Shown here in pieces: positions 29,801-39,648 of a stretch of 63,132 bases of DNA (positions within the stretch are counted from its first letter, which is position 1; each line of letters begins with the position of its first letter). The notes beneath the pieces are model-generated. The model made no database searches and was not told the DNA's origin. It worked only from the letters and a program-made list of their open reading frames with translations. A program made the position numbers and the translations under genes. The stretch is from the NCBI RefSeq assembly GCF_002705925.1, contig NZ_NKRE01000001.1, positions 880,429-943,560 on the forward strand, written 5' to 3'. The stretch comes from Mycobacterium ostraviense (GTDB lineage: Bacteria; Actinomycetota; Actinomycetes; Mycobacteriales; Mycobacteriaceae).

Positions 29801-32800
29801 TTTGCCGCCGCGTTGGCGCGCCTCAATGGTGTCCGGCCAAAATGACCGGAATAACACGCGGACGATCCACCGTTCTGAACTCGGGCAAAGGCCTCAATGG
29901 TGTCCGGCCAAAATGACCGGAATAACGCATCTCCCAGGGGTCGTAACGCACCCGCACAAGCGGGCCTCAATGGTGTCCGGCCAAAATGACCGGAATAACG
30001 ACGGATCGCCGTGCAGTTGGCCACCATGCGGCAAGCGCCTCAATGGTGTCCGGCCAAAATGACCGGAATAACCCCGTCGCGGTACCACGCGGCTTGCTGG
30101 AAGTAACCGGCCTCAATGGTGTCCGGCCAAAATGACCGGAATAACTTGAGCCTGGTTGGCATTATCACCTGATCGATATCGGCCTCAATGGTGTCCGGCC
30201 AAAATGACCGGAATAACATTTGCAAGCGGAGATGTACCCGCTGGTGCGACACATGCCTCAATGGTGTCCGGCCAAAATGACCGGAATAACCTGCGAACGC
30301 GAGAAAGGCTGATCCGTGGCCGCTCGCCTCAATGGTGTCCGGCCAAAATGACCGGAATAACCAGTGCAGCACCCACCGGCCGCCGCGGGTGCGGAAGCCT
30401 CAATGGTGTCCGGCCAAAATGACCGGAATAACCTTGTAGCGCTCGATCTGCTCGGCCCAGGATTCGACGCCTCAATGGTGTCCGGCCAAAATGACCGGAA
30501 TAACCGGCGCGGATATCGGTAGGGCCACATGGGTTGAAGGCGCCTCAATGGTGTCCGGCCAAAATGACCGGAATAACGGGTTCCATGTCAAAGAAACCGT
30601 TAGCAATAGCTACGCCTCAATGGTGTCCGGCCAAAATGACCGGAATAACTTGCCGTCCGCGTAGATGTAACCGCCGCCGGTACCCGCCTCAATGGTGTCC
30701 GGCCAAAATGACCGGAATAACGTGGCTTCTTGCCCGGACCCCTGTCGCAGTGCTTGATCGCCTCAATGGTGTCCGGCCAAAATGACCGGAATAACCTTCG
30801 TCGCCACAACCCAACCCGCCATCGCCCCATCCAGCCTCAATGGTGTCCGGCCAAAATGACCGGAATAACGGTCAAACCACGCCCACCAGCGTGCGTACGG
30901 GCCTTGCCTCAATGGTGTCCGGCCAAAATGACCGGAATAACCTGCACGGCCGCGTAAACCTCAGAACCGACACCCATGCCTCAATGGTGTCCGGCCAAAA
31001 TGACCGGAATAACCGTCGGCTTCCAGCTGTGCGGCGAACGCGGCGAACGCCTCAATGGTGTCCGGCCAAAATGACCGGAATAACCAGGTGAATCAACCGC
31101 CGGTATCGGGTGTCGGTCCGGCCTCAATGGTGTCCGGCCAAAATGACCGGAATAACGTAAAAGCGGCCAAGGCTTCTTCTTTCGCCTCAACGGCCTCAAT
31201 GGTGTCCGGCCAAAATGACCGGAATAACGCCAACCGCAAACCCATGAGGTTGTCGTGTGGGTCGCCTCAATGGTGTCCGGCCAAAATGACCGGAATAACG
31301 TTCATATTGCCCGACTTCTCCGCCGCTGACGGTAAGCCTCAATGGTGTCCGGCCAAAATGACCGGAATAACGAGCGGGCCATGGCGGCTTTGGCACAAGG
31401 CGGGGGGGCCTCAATGGTGTCCGGCCAAAATGACCGGAATAACCCCCACCGGCCCGCAAAAACTCTTCACCGACTACCTGCCTCAATGGTGTCCGGCCAA
31501 AATGACCGGAATAACCCACCGGCTGGCGAGTGCTTGGCTGCTGAGTTATCGCCTCAATGGTGTCCGGCCAAAATGACCGGAATAACGGGTGTCCTCGGCG
31601 AAGCTCTCGGCCGAGTCGTCGTCGCCTCAATGGTGTCCGGCCAAAATGACCGGAATAACAGGATGTTGCGGGCCAGCCGGATCAGCGTGGTGCCGGCCTC
31701 AATGGTGTCCGGCCAAAATGACCGGAATAACCTCATTCCTGTCCTTTCGTTAGTGAAATAACCTCGCGCCTCAATGGTGTCCGGCCAAAATGACCGGAAT
31801 AACCGGATTGGTCGCCTACGCATCAGGGCACGTCACTAAGCCTCAATGGTGTCCGGCCAAAATGACCGGAATAACTAGAGCTGGCCCTGTGGGGCCTGAC
31901 ACGAGAGATGATGCCTCAATGGTGTCCGGCCAAAATGACCGGAATAACGGGGTGAGCAACTGGTGGTCACGCGCCAAGACAGCGCTGGCCTCAATGGTGT
32001 CCGGCCAAAATGACCGGAATAACCTTACTGAACGGTGCGAGGCCGCCGCGGCCGCGCTGGCCTCAATGGTGTCCGGCCAAAATGACCGGAATAACGGCCC
32101 GTGCTCCATATCACTGCGGCCGCATTGGACACGCCTCAATGGTGTCCGGCCAAAATGACCGGAATAACCCGAGAGCTTCGCCGAGGACACCCGATGGGAT
32201 GGCAAGCCTCAATGGTGTCCGGCCAAAATGACCGGAATAACCAGGGTGCCGATCATGTTTTGCATACTCTTTATTCGCCTCAATGGTGTCCGGCCAAAAT
32301 GACCGGAATAACAGCCGCGGCCGATTCATAGCCGGCCATCGCCGAGGTGCCTCAATGGTGTCCGGCCAAAATGACCGGAATAACCTCCTTCGACAACGCC
32401 GCTAACCCCGCACTTGTGTCGCCTCAATGGTGTCCGGCCAAAATGACCGGAATAACCTGCATGATCGCCGCTCTGCCTGCGCGCCTGTCCGTGCCTCAAT
32501 GGTGTCCGGCCAAAATGACCGGAATAACGTTGACGTCGAACAGGGATTCTTCGTCGCTGGTGACGCCTCAATGGTGTCCGGCCAAAATGACCGGAATAAC
32601 TCGTCCCACCCGAGGTGACACCCGAAGAGGTGATCTTGCCTCAATGGTGTCCGGCCAAAATGACCGGAATAACGTTAACGTCACGGCACACGCCTTACTC
32701 AAGGCATGACAGCCTCAATGGTGTCCGGCCAAAATGACCGGAATAACCCGCAGAAGCGGCAAGCAACCGTCAAAGCGTGCTGCTGCCTCAATGGTGTCCG

Positions 32801-33109
32801 GCCAAAATGACCGGAATAACACGAGATCGTCAAGGCGACATAAGAAGGGCTACTCAGCCTCAATGGTGTCCGGCCAAAATGACCGGAATAACGAATCCGC
32901 CGGCGTTGGCCAACTGGGCTTTGCGTGCGCCTCAATGGTGTCCGGCCAAAATGACCGGAATAACTGTGTCATTGGCGTCTGCGGCCATTGGGGCGGTGCT
33001 CGCCTCAATGGTGTCCGGCCAAAATGACCGGAATAACAAGCGCAGGCATGCGCTGATGCACAGAGCAATTCTGGCCTCAATGGTGTCCGGCCAAAATGAC
33101 CGGAATAAC
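23803..33109 (-). CRISPR. CRISPR array, 129 repeats of 36 bp and 128 spacers (type I-G)
   Basis: I located every repeat by position: starts run from 23803, 23876, 23948 and so on to 33074, spaced 70-76 bases, giving spacers of about 34-40 bases. Plus-strand repeats begin GCCTCAATGG and end GGAATAAC. The two leftmost (23803-23838, about 8 mismatches; 23876-23911, about 4) are decayed, as expected for the old trailer end. Repeats at 24745 and 24890 end in G instead of C. Read on the minus strand the repeat ends in ATTGAGGC, like the ATTGAAA(C/G) ends of many repeats, and folds into a 7-bp stem with loop UUU (CCGGUCA/UGGCCGG, one G-U pair). The leader is therefore expected at the right, next to cas2, and crRNAs should be transcribed leftward. 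Confidence 0.98.
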
Positions 33110-33279
33110 CGCTCGGCTAATCTGAGCCCCCTGACCTGGCGTGATACACGGCACCGCGAGCAGTCAAGTTTCAAGGAGCTGCTATCCGCTTGCCGATGAT
33201 GTGCGGCGTTCACCGTAACGCCTCCTACCTGCGAACGAGCGCCTCCAAGGATCCCACCTGTCATATGACCGCTCGCAGT
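33110..33279 (-). promoter_or_regulatory. Probable CRISPR leader between cas2 and the first repeat
   Basis: These 170 bases separate the cas2 stop from the rightmost, perfectly conserved repeat. The opposite array end is decayed, and the minus-strand repeat has the usual ATTGA-type 3' end, so this side should be the leader, carrying the array promoter and the site where new spacers enter. It is not strikingly AT-rich, and I cannot pick out convincing promoter hexamers. The array may also be read through from the cas operon, which points the same way. Confidence 0.55.
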
Positions 33280-33567
33280 TCATACGATCTGCGGCCCGTC
33301 TGCGGGGATGCAGCGGCCACGGCCGATCTGGCGTATCGCCGCGGCTGCGTATGTTGGACCGAGATCGATCCGGACGACACTATCTTCAACCAAATGCATC
33401 GCAGCAGTAACGGCTGCTTCGAGTTCCGCTAGCTCTGCGACGCTGAGATCGCACAGGAACACCGAATATTGCAGTCGCTCACCATGGTCTTCCATCAGGG
33501 TGCACACACGGCGTAGCCGCTTAGGATCGGCGATGTCGTATGCCATCAGGTAGCGACGCCGTGTCAT
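33280..33567 (-). CDS. cas2: CRISPR-associated endoribonuclease Cas2
   Basis: The 95-residue protein has the Cas2 ferredoxin-like opening RRYLMAYDIADPKRLRRVCTL, with the conserved Asp after the first strand (YDI), and FLCDLSVAELAELEAAV later. Cas2 bridges two Cas1 dimers in the spacer-integration complex. It overlaps the cas4/cas1 fusion by 4 bases (ATGA) and is the last gene of the operon, next to the array leader. The length is normal for the family. Confidence 0.95.
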   Translation of the reverse strand: MTRRRYLMAYDIADPKRLRRVCTLMEDHGERLQYSVFLCDLSVAELAELEAAVTAAMHLVEDSVVRIDLGPTYAAAAIRQIGRGRCIPADGPQIV

Positions 33568-35204
33568 CTCGTCACCATGGGCACATACTCAGGAAGCTCA
33601 CCAACAAGCACGGCCGCCAAGATCCGCGCTTGAACATCGAGCACTCGTCTATAGCTGACCTGATAACCGAATACCGGATGTCTGATCTTCGTCTCGAGGC
33701 GACGCTCATAAGCTTTCAGCACCGTCTTTCTTCCTTGGCTGGTCAACGCAACGGCCCCAGCCCGTCTGATAAAGTCACGCGGTCCTATCTCGCCGTTGTT
33801 CAGCACACCAATGACAACCGAGTCAGCGATCAGGGGTCGAAATTCTTCAGCTAGATCGAGCGCAAGCGCAGGCCGTCCATATCTCGACCGATGGAACACG
33901 CCCAGATATGGATCCAGACCGACACCCACGATGACCGCGACCAGGTCCTTGGTCAGCATCGAGTAGCAAAATGACAGCAGCGCATTCAGGGGATCTGGTG
34001 GCGGCCGGCGGTTTCGCCCGAGCACCGAGAACTGGGCAGCGACCTCGCCACAAGAATTCGATAGCATCTTGGCAAACTCAGAGAAATAGAGCCGGGCGGC
34101 GGCTCCCTCAATGCCGAGAAGGGCTGCGAAATCGTCACATTCGCCCGCACTGGCAGAGAGCTGTTTGAGCGCCGCCACCGTCGCCGCGACATCGGCACGG
34201 GTGTTGCGACGCAACAGCGTACGGCAATTCGCGATCTTGCCAGCAATCATGCGCTGCGCCAGGCCGTTTCCACCCTGCGCATGGGCGGCGGTTTGTCGCC
34301 GCCGGACCTCGACGTATCTGGAAATCTGGCCCACTGCGAACCCCTGCAACCAGCCGCCCGTGCTCATCCACAGCACTGGGATATCGCGGGCGAAGCATTC
34401 GTGAAGGGCCTGGGTGCTGACTTGGACCCGACCGAACACCACCAGCTGCTGGACATCGATGAGCCGAAACGAGGCGATCTTTTCCTTGTCTCGTGTGACC
34501 TCGAGCCGTGCGCTACGAACGCCGACAAAGGAGCCCGGCTCAGTGATGTACACCGGTCGCTGGTCGGGATCTCGAGGCACCAGCCGACGCGGTGGTTGTT
34601 CCTGACGGGCGAGCAGCGCATTCGTCTCGTCAGGCAGGCACAGGCCCACCAGCGAACACCGTACGCACTTTGGACTGTTCACCAGGGGCAACGGTGCTGA
34701 AGACTGCTGTGCGACCTTTCGCGCAGCCGCAACGACGTCGGTCACTCGTGCAAGCCGTTCGGAGGTCAATTCGACGCTCACACGGCGTCGCGGCGTCGCA
34801 TAATAGAGTTCGGCGCGATCGCTACGATACCCGTTGTCGCGCAAGACCATTCCCTGGATGCATGCCTGCACTTCGTCACTCGGCCACGGTGTACCGTCTG
34901 CCTGTGGCTCGCCCTTCTTGTAGTCGATCGGGACCACGCTGCCATCGATACCCTCGATCACGTCGATCTTGGCGATAACACCGAGTTCCTGCGAACTGAG
35001 CGTCACAGATCGCGCCGCAGTCAACTCGCCCTCCTCAGGCAACGGGGCGGCGCCAGTCTCAGTGTCAACACGCCGGTGCACCTGCTGGCCGACCCGGGTG
35101 TCGTCGCTGTCGGCGAATCTCCCCTCGACCCATTCGAGATAGAAGAGCCTGGGGCAGTAGACGAATTCGTTGATCATCCGCGCGGGCAGCAGGTCTTCGT
35201 CCAT
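33564..35204 (-). CDS. cas4-cas1: Cas4-Cas1 fusion protein
   Basis: This is a 546-residue two-domain adaptation protein. Residues 1 to about 195 are Cas4, a RecB-like nuclease with an Fe-S cluster: C17 (VYCPRLFYLEW), the nuclease acids D81 and D94-Y-K-K, and C180, C183 and C189 (CVRCSLVGLC). From about 215 it is Cas1, with metal ligands E366 (LGIEGAAARLYF), H438 (GVFHRSRYGRPAL) and the acidic pair near D450/E453 (LALDLAEEFRPLIAD). The fusion is typical of type I-G (I-U) systems, where the Cas4 part selects and trims spacers with the right PAM before Cas1 integrates them. All key residues are present. It starts 3 bases after csb2. Confidence 0.96.
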   Translation of the reverse strand: MDEDLLPARMINEFVYCPRLFYLEWVEGRFADSDDTRVGQQVHRRVDTETGAAPLPEEGELTAARSVTLSSQELGVIAKIDVIEGIDGSVVPIDYKKGEPQADGTPWPSDEVQACIQGMVLRDNGYRSDRAELYYATPRRRVSVELTSERLARVTDVVAAARKVAQQSSAPLPLVNSPKCVRCSLVGLCLPDETNALLARQEQPPRRLVPRDPDQRPVYITEPGSFVGVRSARLEVTRDKEKIASFRLIDVQQLVVFGRVQVSTQALHECFARDIPVLWMSTGGWLQGFAVGQISRYVEVRRRQTAAHAQGGNGLAQRMIAGKIANCRTLLRRNTRADVAATVAALKQLSASAGECDDFAALLGIEGAAARLYFSEFAKMLSNSCGEVAAQFSVLGRNRRPPPDPLNALLSFCYSMLTKDLVAVIVGVGLDPYLGVFHRSRYGRPALALDLAEEFRPLIADSVVIGVLNNGEIGPRDFIRRAGAVALTSQGRKTVLKAYERRLETKIRHPVFGYQVSYRRVLDVQARILAAVLVGELPEYVPMVTR

Positions 35205-35207
35205 CGT

Positions 35208-36593
35208 TCAGCCCTCGGGCAGAAAGAGGCCGAGACCGAAGTGGCTCAGCCAGCCTAATGCGAGCGGTCCCTGAGTTGGGTGTGCGAAGCGGAGCCGGAG
35301 GAACTCAGCTGGGAGGTGCGCCTGACCCTGCCGTTTGTCCCCTCGCATACGCGCGCTGGGGCGGTGTCTGACGAACGCCGTCCATGGTCCGCCGACGAAC
35401 TGGACATCGTCAGCTCGCTCATGACCGCGCAGCTCAAGTTCGCGCTGAACCTCGTGCACCACAAATTCGCGCCAATCGTCGCGGTTCTTCTTGGGGTACC
35501 GTGCGGGCGTGAAAGGCGTGACCGCACACCATGTTCTGGCCGGCCCGATGAACTCCGGGGCGGTTTGCTCAACCCTTCCCACACCGGAAACGCGAACCTG
35601 GACGCGACGTTTGTAGTCGTAGAGCGCCCGAATGTCACACAAGGCGCTCAGTTCCTTTTCCGGAATTATGCCGGGAACCCAAACCACCAGCGCGGTCAAG
35701 CGTCGGTCGCGAAAAAGCGGCAGGTAGTGCGCGTGTAACCCGCCTTGCATCGGCGTGTTATCCGAGGTCTTTCCGCCGAGCATGGTGCCTTCTTTGTTCT
35801 CACCGAGCTGCTTGATCGCTGCCTGACGCAGCAGGTCGGTATAGATGACAGCGTCGGTGTCCGGCGGGAGAGCGGCATGCAGGACATCAAATCTGACCGC
35901 GGTTACCGTCGGAGCCCGCCGACGTCCGGCAACAGTTCGCTCGACCTCAGCAGGTTGCTCAAGACCGTACGCAACAAGCCGCGAGCCCACCGGAAACCTC
36001 AAGCCGCGACGACGCACCTCGGCAGGACGTGCAAGAAGAGTGTCTACAACCAGGGGGATCGAGGACGAGAGAACCGACGTGGTGTCTCGATAGTCGTCTA
36101 CGCGTTCAGTGACGTCCAATGGCTTCCAGACCGCGTGTCTCCTAGGCTCCCAATCCGTTTCGATAGCACCAGTGCAGATGCTATCCGCACGGCCGAAGTA
36201 TGGGATCGACTTAGCTATGCGGCGCAACGCATTCTGCTGGTCGACCTCAAGTTCGATTGCCCACCGAGCGGCCAGTTGATCCTCCGTGCCAAACACCGCA
36301 AACGCGTCGAGCGTACGGTCCGTCCCATCCCTGGCATCCGGATAGTAGTGCCTGCTATGCGAAATGTTATGGGCGGGAACATAAAATGTGGGCGGTACGG
36401 CAAGCTGGGAAAGCAGCTGGTGCACCACCGACTCTGGTATCTCGGGGCAGCGAGTCTGCCAGACGGCATATAGCATCCGCAGCAATCGCCACGGCGACGG
36501 TGGTAGTTCCACCGCGCCCTCGTTCACATGCCGATCCCAGGGCGTCGCATGGTACCGCCCAAGCGGGAACCTCAGCACCAAGGTGGTCGGCAT
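35208..36593 (-). CDS. csb2: Csb2, Cas5-Cas6 fusion of type I-G
   Basis: The protein has 461 residues from ATG 36593, two bases after the csb1 stop; a frame from 36617 adds 8 unlikely residues. The N-terminus (LVLRFPLGRYHATPWDRHVNEGAVELPPSPWRLLRML) is the Cas5-like RAMP part. The middle and C-terminal part carry GGLHAHYLPLFRD, with histidines that could be the Cas6 catalytic site, and end in the family signature PLALGWLSHFGLGLF. Csb2 (GSU0054 type) processes pre-crRNA and caps the crRNA 5' end in the effector complex. No separate cas6 gene is present, so this protein must mature the array transcript. Confidence 0.92.
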   Translation of the reverse strand: MPTTLVLRFPLGRYHATPWDRHVNEGAVELPPSPWRLLRMLYAVWQTRCPEIPESVVHQLLSQLAVPPTFYVPAHNISHSRHYYPDARDGTDRTLDAFAVFGTEDQLAARWAIELEVDQQNALRRIAKSIPYFGRADSICTGAIETDWEPRRHAVWKPLDVTERVDDYRDTTSVLSSSIPLVVDTLLARPAEVRRRGLRFPVGSRLVAYGLEQPAEVERTVAGRRRAPTVTAVRFDVLHAALPPDTDAVIYTDLLRQAAIKQLGENKEGTMLGGKTSDNTPMQGGLHAHYLPLFRDRRLTALVVWVPGIIPEKELSALCDIRALYDYKRRVQVRVSGVGRVEQTAPEFIGPARTWCAVTPFTPARYPKKNRDDWREFVVHEVQRELELRGHERADDVQFVGGPWTAFVRHRPSARMRGDKRQGQAHLPAEFLRLRFAHPTQGPLALGWLSHFGLGLFLPEG

Positions 36594-36595
36594 GG

Positions 36596-37555
36596 TCAGC
36601 CCTTCTTCCCCGACCATAAGACGGTGATCGCGTCACCGTCACCGAATACCCCGTCTGACCTTGTGATGAGATCCTGCAGGGCGCCTGTAAGCTCGTCGGC
36701 TGCTGGCAACTCGGGTCCGCGGCGGGCTGTCACCGGCGACACCAACTCAAGGTCACATGCTGTGCGCAGCCTCAGACCGCCTTCGAGTAGATTGCGAATC
36801 TCCCAGAGCGCCAAGGTTTCCAAGGCCGCAGTAGCTGACGGGGGCAACCCATAGGATCGGAGCAGCTCGATATCGATGACGAATGAACCAATGATTCGCT
36901 TTGCTGTCCATTCCGTCCTGGAGAACGGCACAGACCCGTACCCCTCTGCGGTTCCACCCTCGCCATCTTTGTCAAGCTGATGGCGGACACGGTCGGATTT
37001 GCGACCGCCGCTAACGGCGCGTTGTACGTCATGGGCTTCGATCACACCGGAGATCGCGCGCATGAATTTCGGCTGACCAAGCCAATTCTTGTGTGAGAAG
37101 AACACGCCGTGCATCAGGCAGAACGGATCTAATTGTGCGACCGCCGCAGCCATTGCGCGATAGTCAAGCGGCGTATCGGCCTTGAGGCCCAGACGATTGC
37201 CGATGACGTCGAACATGGGTTGACCGTCCAAGATTGACGTATGCACGAATGGTGATGCCAATCGATGCGCTTCGAGCCGGCTCGAAGTAAGGAATTCGCC
37301 GGTCTTCGCTCGAACCACGCGGACCCACGGCATTCCGGCCACCGCATCGACCGGACGGTTCTCCGCGTGGTTCCAGGCGGTCTCCTCAAGCCTGTTCGCC
37401 ATCGATTGCACCGATTCGACCAGAAGTGCATCGACTTCGTGGCCACCCTCGTATCTGGTGAAGGTAGCCGTGCCAATATCAGGAAACCCGGTGGGCTGAA
37501 ACGTGCTTCCAGATATGGGCGTGAGTTCGGCATCATAGATGTAGCGCCCGCTCAT
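36596..37555 (-). CDS. csb1: Csb1, Cas7 backbone protein of type I-G
   Basis: The 319-residue protein has the Csb1 (GSU0053, Cas7u/Cas7g) signatures ALLVESVQSMANRLEE (near residue 44), EAHRLASPFVHTSIL (near 95) and HGVFFSHKNWLGQPK, followed by MRAISGVIEAHDV. Csb1 subunits polymerise along the crRNA to form the Cascade backbone. It is coupled by ATGA overlap to csx17 upstream and by a 2-base gap to csb2 downstream. The length is typical. Confidence 0.93.
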   Translation of the reverse strand: MSGRYIYDAELTPISGSTFQPTGFPDIGTATFTRYEGGHEVDALLVESVQSMANRLEETAWNHAENRPVDAVAGMPWVRVVRAKTGEFLTSSRLEAHRLASPFVHTSILDGQPMFDVIGNRLGLKADTPLDYRAMAAAVAQLDPFCLMHGVFFSHKNWLGQPKFMRAISGVIEAHDVQRAVSGGRKSDRVRHQLDKDGEGGTAEGYGSVPFSRTEWTAKRIIGSFVIDIELLRSYGLPPSATAALETLALWEIRNLLEGGLRLRTACDLELVSPVTARRGPELPAADELTGALQDLITRSDGVFGDGDAITVLWSGKKG

Positions 37556-39648
37556 GTTGTTACCTCCTGTACTAACTCGGTTTGGTGGGATCCGACTACG
37601 GCTACGCGGTTCAGGGCCGCACGTCGATCGGATGTCTTGATAGTGAGCAGCAACGCGGCCGCAAACCGCCTGCCGTCGAAGGCGCTGCCGCGCACGCTCA
37701 CGACGTGCCGCACACCGGCAACGCGCAGCCTGCGTGACGCGTCCTGCAGGACGGCCCCCACCTGTCCGGCGATCAAGCGTGATGGCCAGTCATGGCCTGG
37801 CCGGACGACAAGCGATCGCGATTCGCCGTCTGTGTTCACATAGTCGAGGGGTGCCGCGCCAGTGAACAGCAGGACCAAGTCAAGGGCAGGGGCAGACGCT
37901 GATGTCGTCCCGGGCAGGTTCTCGCCGCCCGTATACCGCCAGTCAACGCACGATAGGCCAAGAGTCAATGCTGCCGTCCGCTCGTCATCGATAGCGCCCT
38001 CAACGAATGCCTGAATATCGCCCGAACGCAGGCTCATGCCGCGCTCGAACGCGATGCGCGCACCGCGCACCGACGGCGTGCGGTCTGTGCGCACCTCGTC
38101 AGTCGCGAGCGGAAAGCTTCGGCGCCGCGCGATGTCGGCGAGTCCTGGAACCAAGCCGCCGGCAAGGAGCGGATCTGTCAACCACGTGCCGAATGTGCTT
38201 GCACCGTCACGGGACGTTGTGAGCGCCAGTGCGATTCGTAATTCACGATCATGGTGAATCACGTCCCGAAGCTGATCGAGCAGCTTGGCGCCGTGCGGAA
38301 AACTCAACACCGGCAACTTGGAGTCGCGAACTTTTCCCGATCGGGATGCCGCGGATCGACATCTACCAAGCGCGGCAAATACTTCCACGAGCGCGGCATC
38401 CTGACCGGTGCAAGCATGGTCAAAGATCGCCTGGTCAAGTGCACGCAGCCGCGCAAAGATGTGCGAGGGCGGGTCGGACCGACGAAGCGCCTCGCGCCAA
38501 CGGTCCAGTGGAGCCAGCAGATCTACCCCACCGCGAACGCCTACGTCGATGCGGCCGGCAGGCACCGCGATCGGGTTCTGCCCGAGCCGGTCGACGAAAA
38601 CATGCCGATGAAATGCTCCGATACCTCGATCGACAGCGAAAGTGGCTGCTGCACGCGCCATGTCGAGGCCCGACCGCGCAGCATGAGAGTTCCAATCCGC
38701 GCGACCTTCGCCGAGCAGGTGCGCCGCTTCTGGGATGCACAAGGGTTCGGGCCATTCCGGTGCCCATAGTTCCGCAAGGGGATGCTCTCCTGATGCCGAC
38801 GACGCGAAGCCCGCCGTCGAACCCGGCACCTGGAACGGCAACGCCGCTCCAGAGTAGGCGGCACCGTGCCGACGTACAACGGCGGTGGCGAACAGTAACG
38901 TGCCCTCTATGACAAACAGAAATGTCCACGGATTACCAACCGAGTTGGGCTCGTCAGACGCGCCGACGCCGCCTGCGTCGAACTGACCGGGCGAGTCCTT
39001 TGGCAGCGGGGCACGAGGGCGCCCGTCGAGCGCAGAAGCCAGCCATGCCACGCTGTCACGGTGCTCAAGTACGGTCCGAGCCTGTTGAAGGTATGTCGCC
39101 GAAAGGTCTTGACGACCCAGGTTGCCGCCGGTGCCGAGCAGTCGGGAGTACGACGGGTCGTCATCTTGTCCCAGCGCGATCGCGGCGTCCAGCCACGCGA
39201 CCGCCGCGTCGGGAAGTTCGTTTCGGCAAAGTCGCAACACCTCCGGTTTCCGCTTCTTGTCCCACAGGTCCGCGATACCCAGCCGGAGCCCGTCGCTGAC
39301 GACTCGGTCAGCCCCGGCCACGGCAAGCCGTAACGGCAAAAGCCGTTCGTCGGTACTTTCGCGTATCCACTGCAGGATTCGCTCGGCCGCAGGACTCTTA
39401 CCATTGGCGGCAAATCCCGAGCCCGAATTCCACGGCGAGACAATTGATTCCGGCTCGAAGCTGGCGTGCAGCGCAACGGTCAGCTCATCGATGGTGTCGA
39501 ATCGGCAGCGAAGAACGTATACACCTTGGCTCCAGCGACCTTGCGCTTCAGGGTCCAGGAGGCGATGCACGGCCCGATGCACGCCGAGAGCGGACAAGTA
39601 CCCCGCCAGCGGTGTCACCCGACAGCCGTCCAGGACAAGTTCAGCCAT
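37552..39648 (-). CDS. csx17: Csx17, large subunit (Cas8-like) of type I-G
   Basis: The protein has 698 residues from ATG 39648, which overlaps the cas3 stop by one base (TGATG); a GTG three bases earlier is also possible. Signatures of Csx17 are LDGCRVTPLAGYLSALGVHR at the N-terminus, SPWNSGSGF (near 72-80) and LLGTGGNLGRQDLSATYLQQ (near 170). Csx17 is the subtype marker of I-U/I-G and is thought to be the large subunit that recognises the PAM and the target DNA. The protein has an Ala/Arg-rich middle but no frameshift or early stop. Confidence 0.93.
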   Translation of the reverse strand: MAELVLDGCRVTPLAGYLSALGVHRAVHRLLDPEAQGRWSQGVYVLRCRFDTIDELTVALHASFEPESIVSPWNSGSGFAANGKSPAAERILQWIRESTDERLLPLRLAVAGADRVVSDGLRLGIADLWDKKRKPEVLRLCRNELPDAAVAWLDAAIALGQDDDPSYSRLLGTGGNLGRQDLSATYLQQARTVLEHRDSVAWLASALDGRPRAPLPKDSPGQFDAGGVGASDEPNSVGNPWTFLFVIEGTLLFATAVVRRHGAAYSGAALPFQVPGSTAGFASSASGEHPLAELWAPEWPEPLCIPEAAHLLGEGRADWNSHAARSGLDMARAAATFAVDRGIGAFHRHVFVDRLGQNPIAVPAGRIDVGVRGGVDLLAPLDRWREALRRSDPPSHIFARLRALDQAIFDHACTGQDAALVEVFAALGRCRSAASRSGKVRDSKLPVLSFPHGAKLLDQLRDVIHHDRELRIALALTTSRDGASTFGTWLTDPLLAGGLVPGLADIARRRSFPLATDEVRTDRTPSVRGARIAFERGMSLRSGDIQAFVEGAIDDERTAALTLGLSCVDWRYTGGENLPGTTSASAPALDLVLLFTGAAPLDYVNTDGESRSLVVRPGHDWPSRLIAGQVGAVLQDASRRLRVAGVRHVVSVRGSAFDGRRFAAALLLTIKTSDRRAALNRVAVVGSHQTELVQEVTT

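Noticed and set aside
23803..33109. Many open frames on both strands across the array, with repeated peptides such as SMVSGQNDRNN, QWCPAKMTGIT and YSGHFGRTPLR
   Set aside because: They are translations of the CRISPR repeat joined by spacers; repeat and spacer lengths happen to keep frames open. No start sites or codon pattern support real genes.
23803..33109. M. tuberculosis-type III-A CRISPR array
   Set aside because: The repeat does not resemble the M. tuberculosis direct repeat, and no cas10 or csm gene is present; the cas genes are type I-G.
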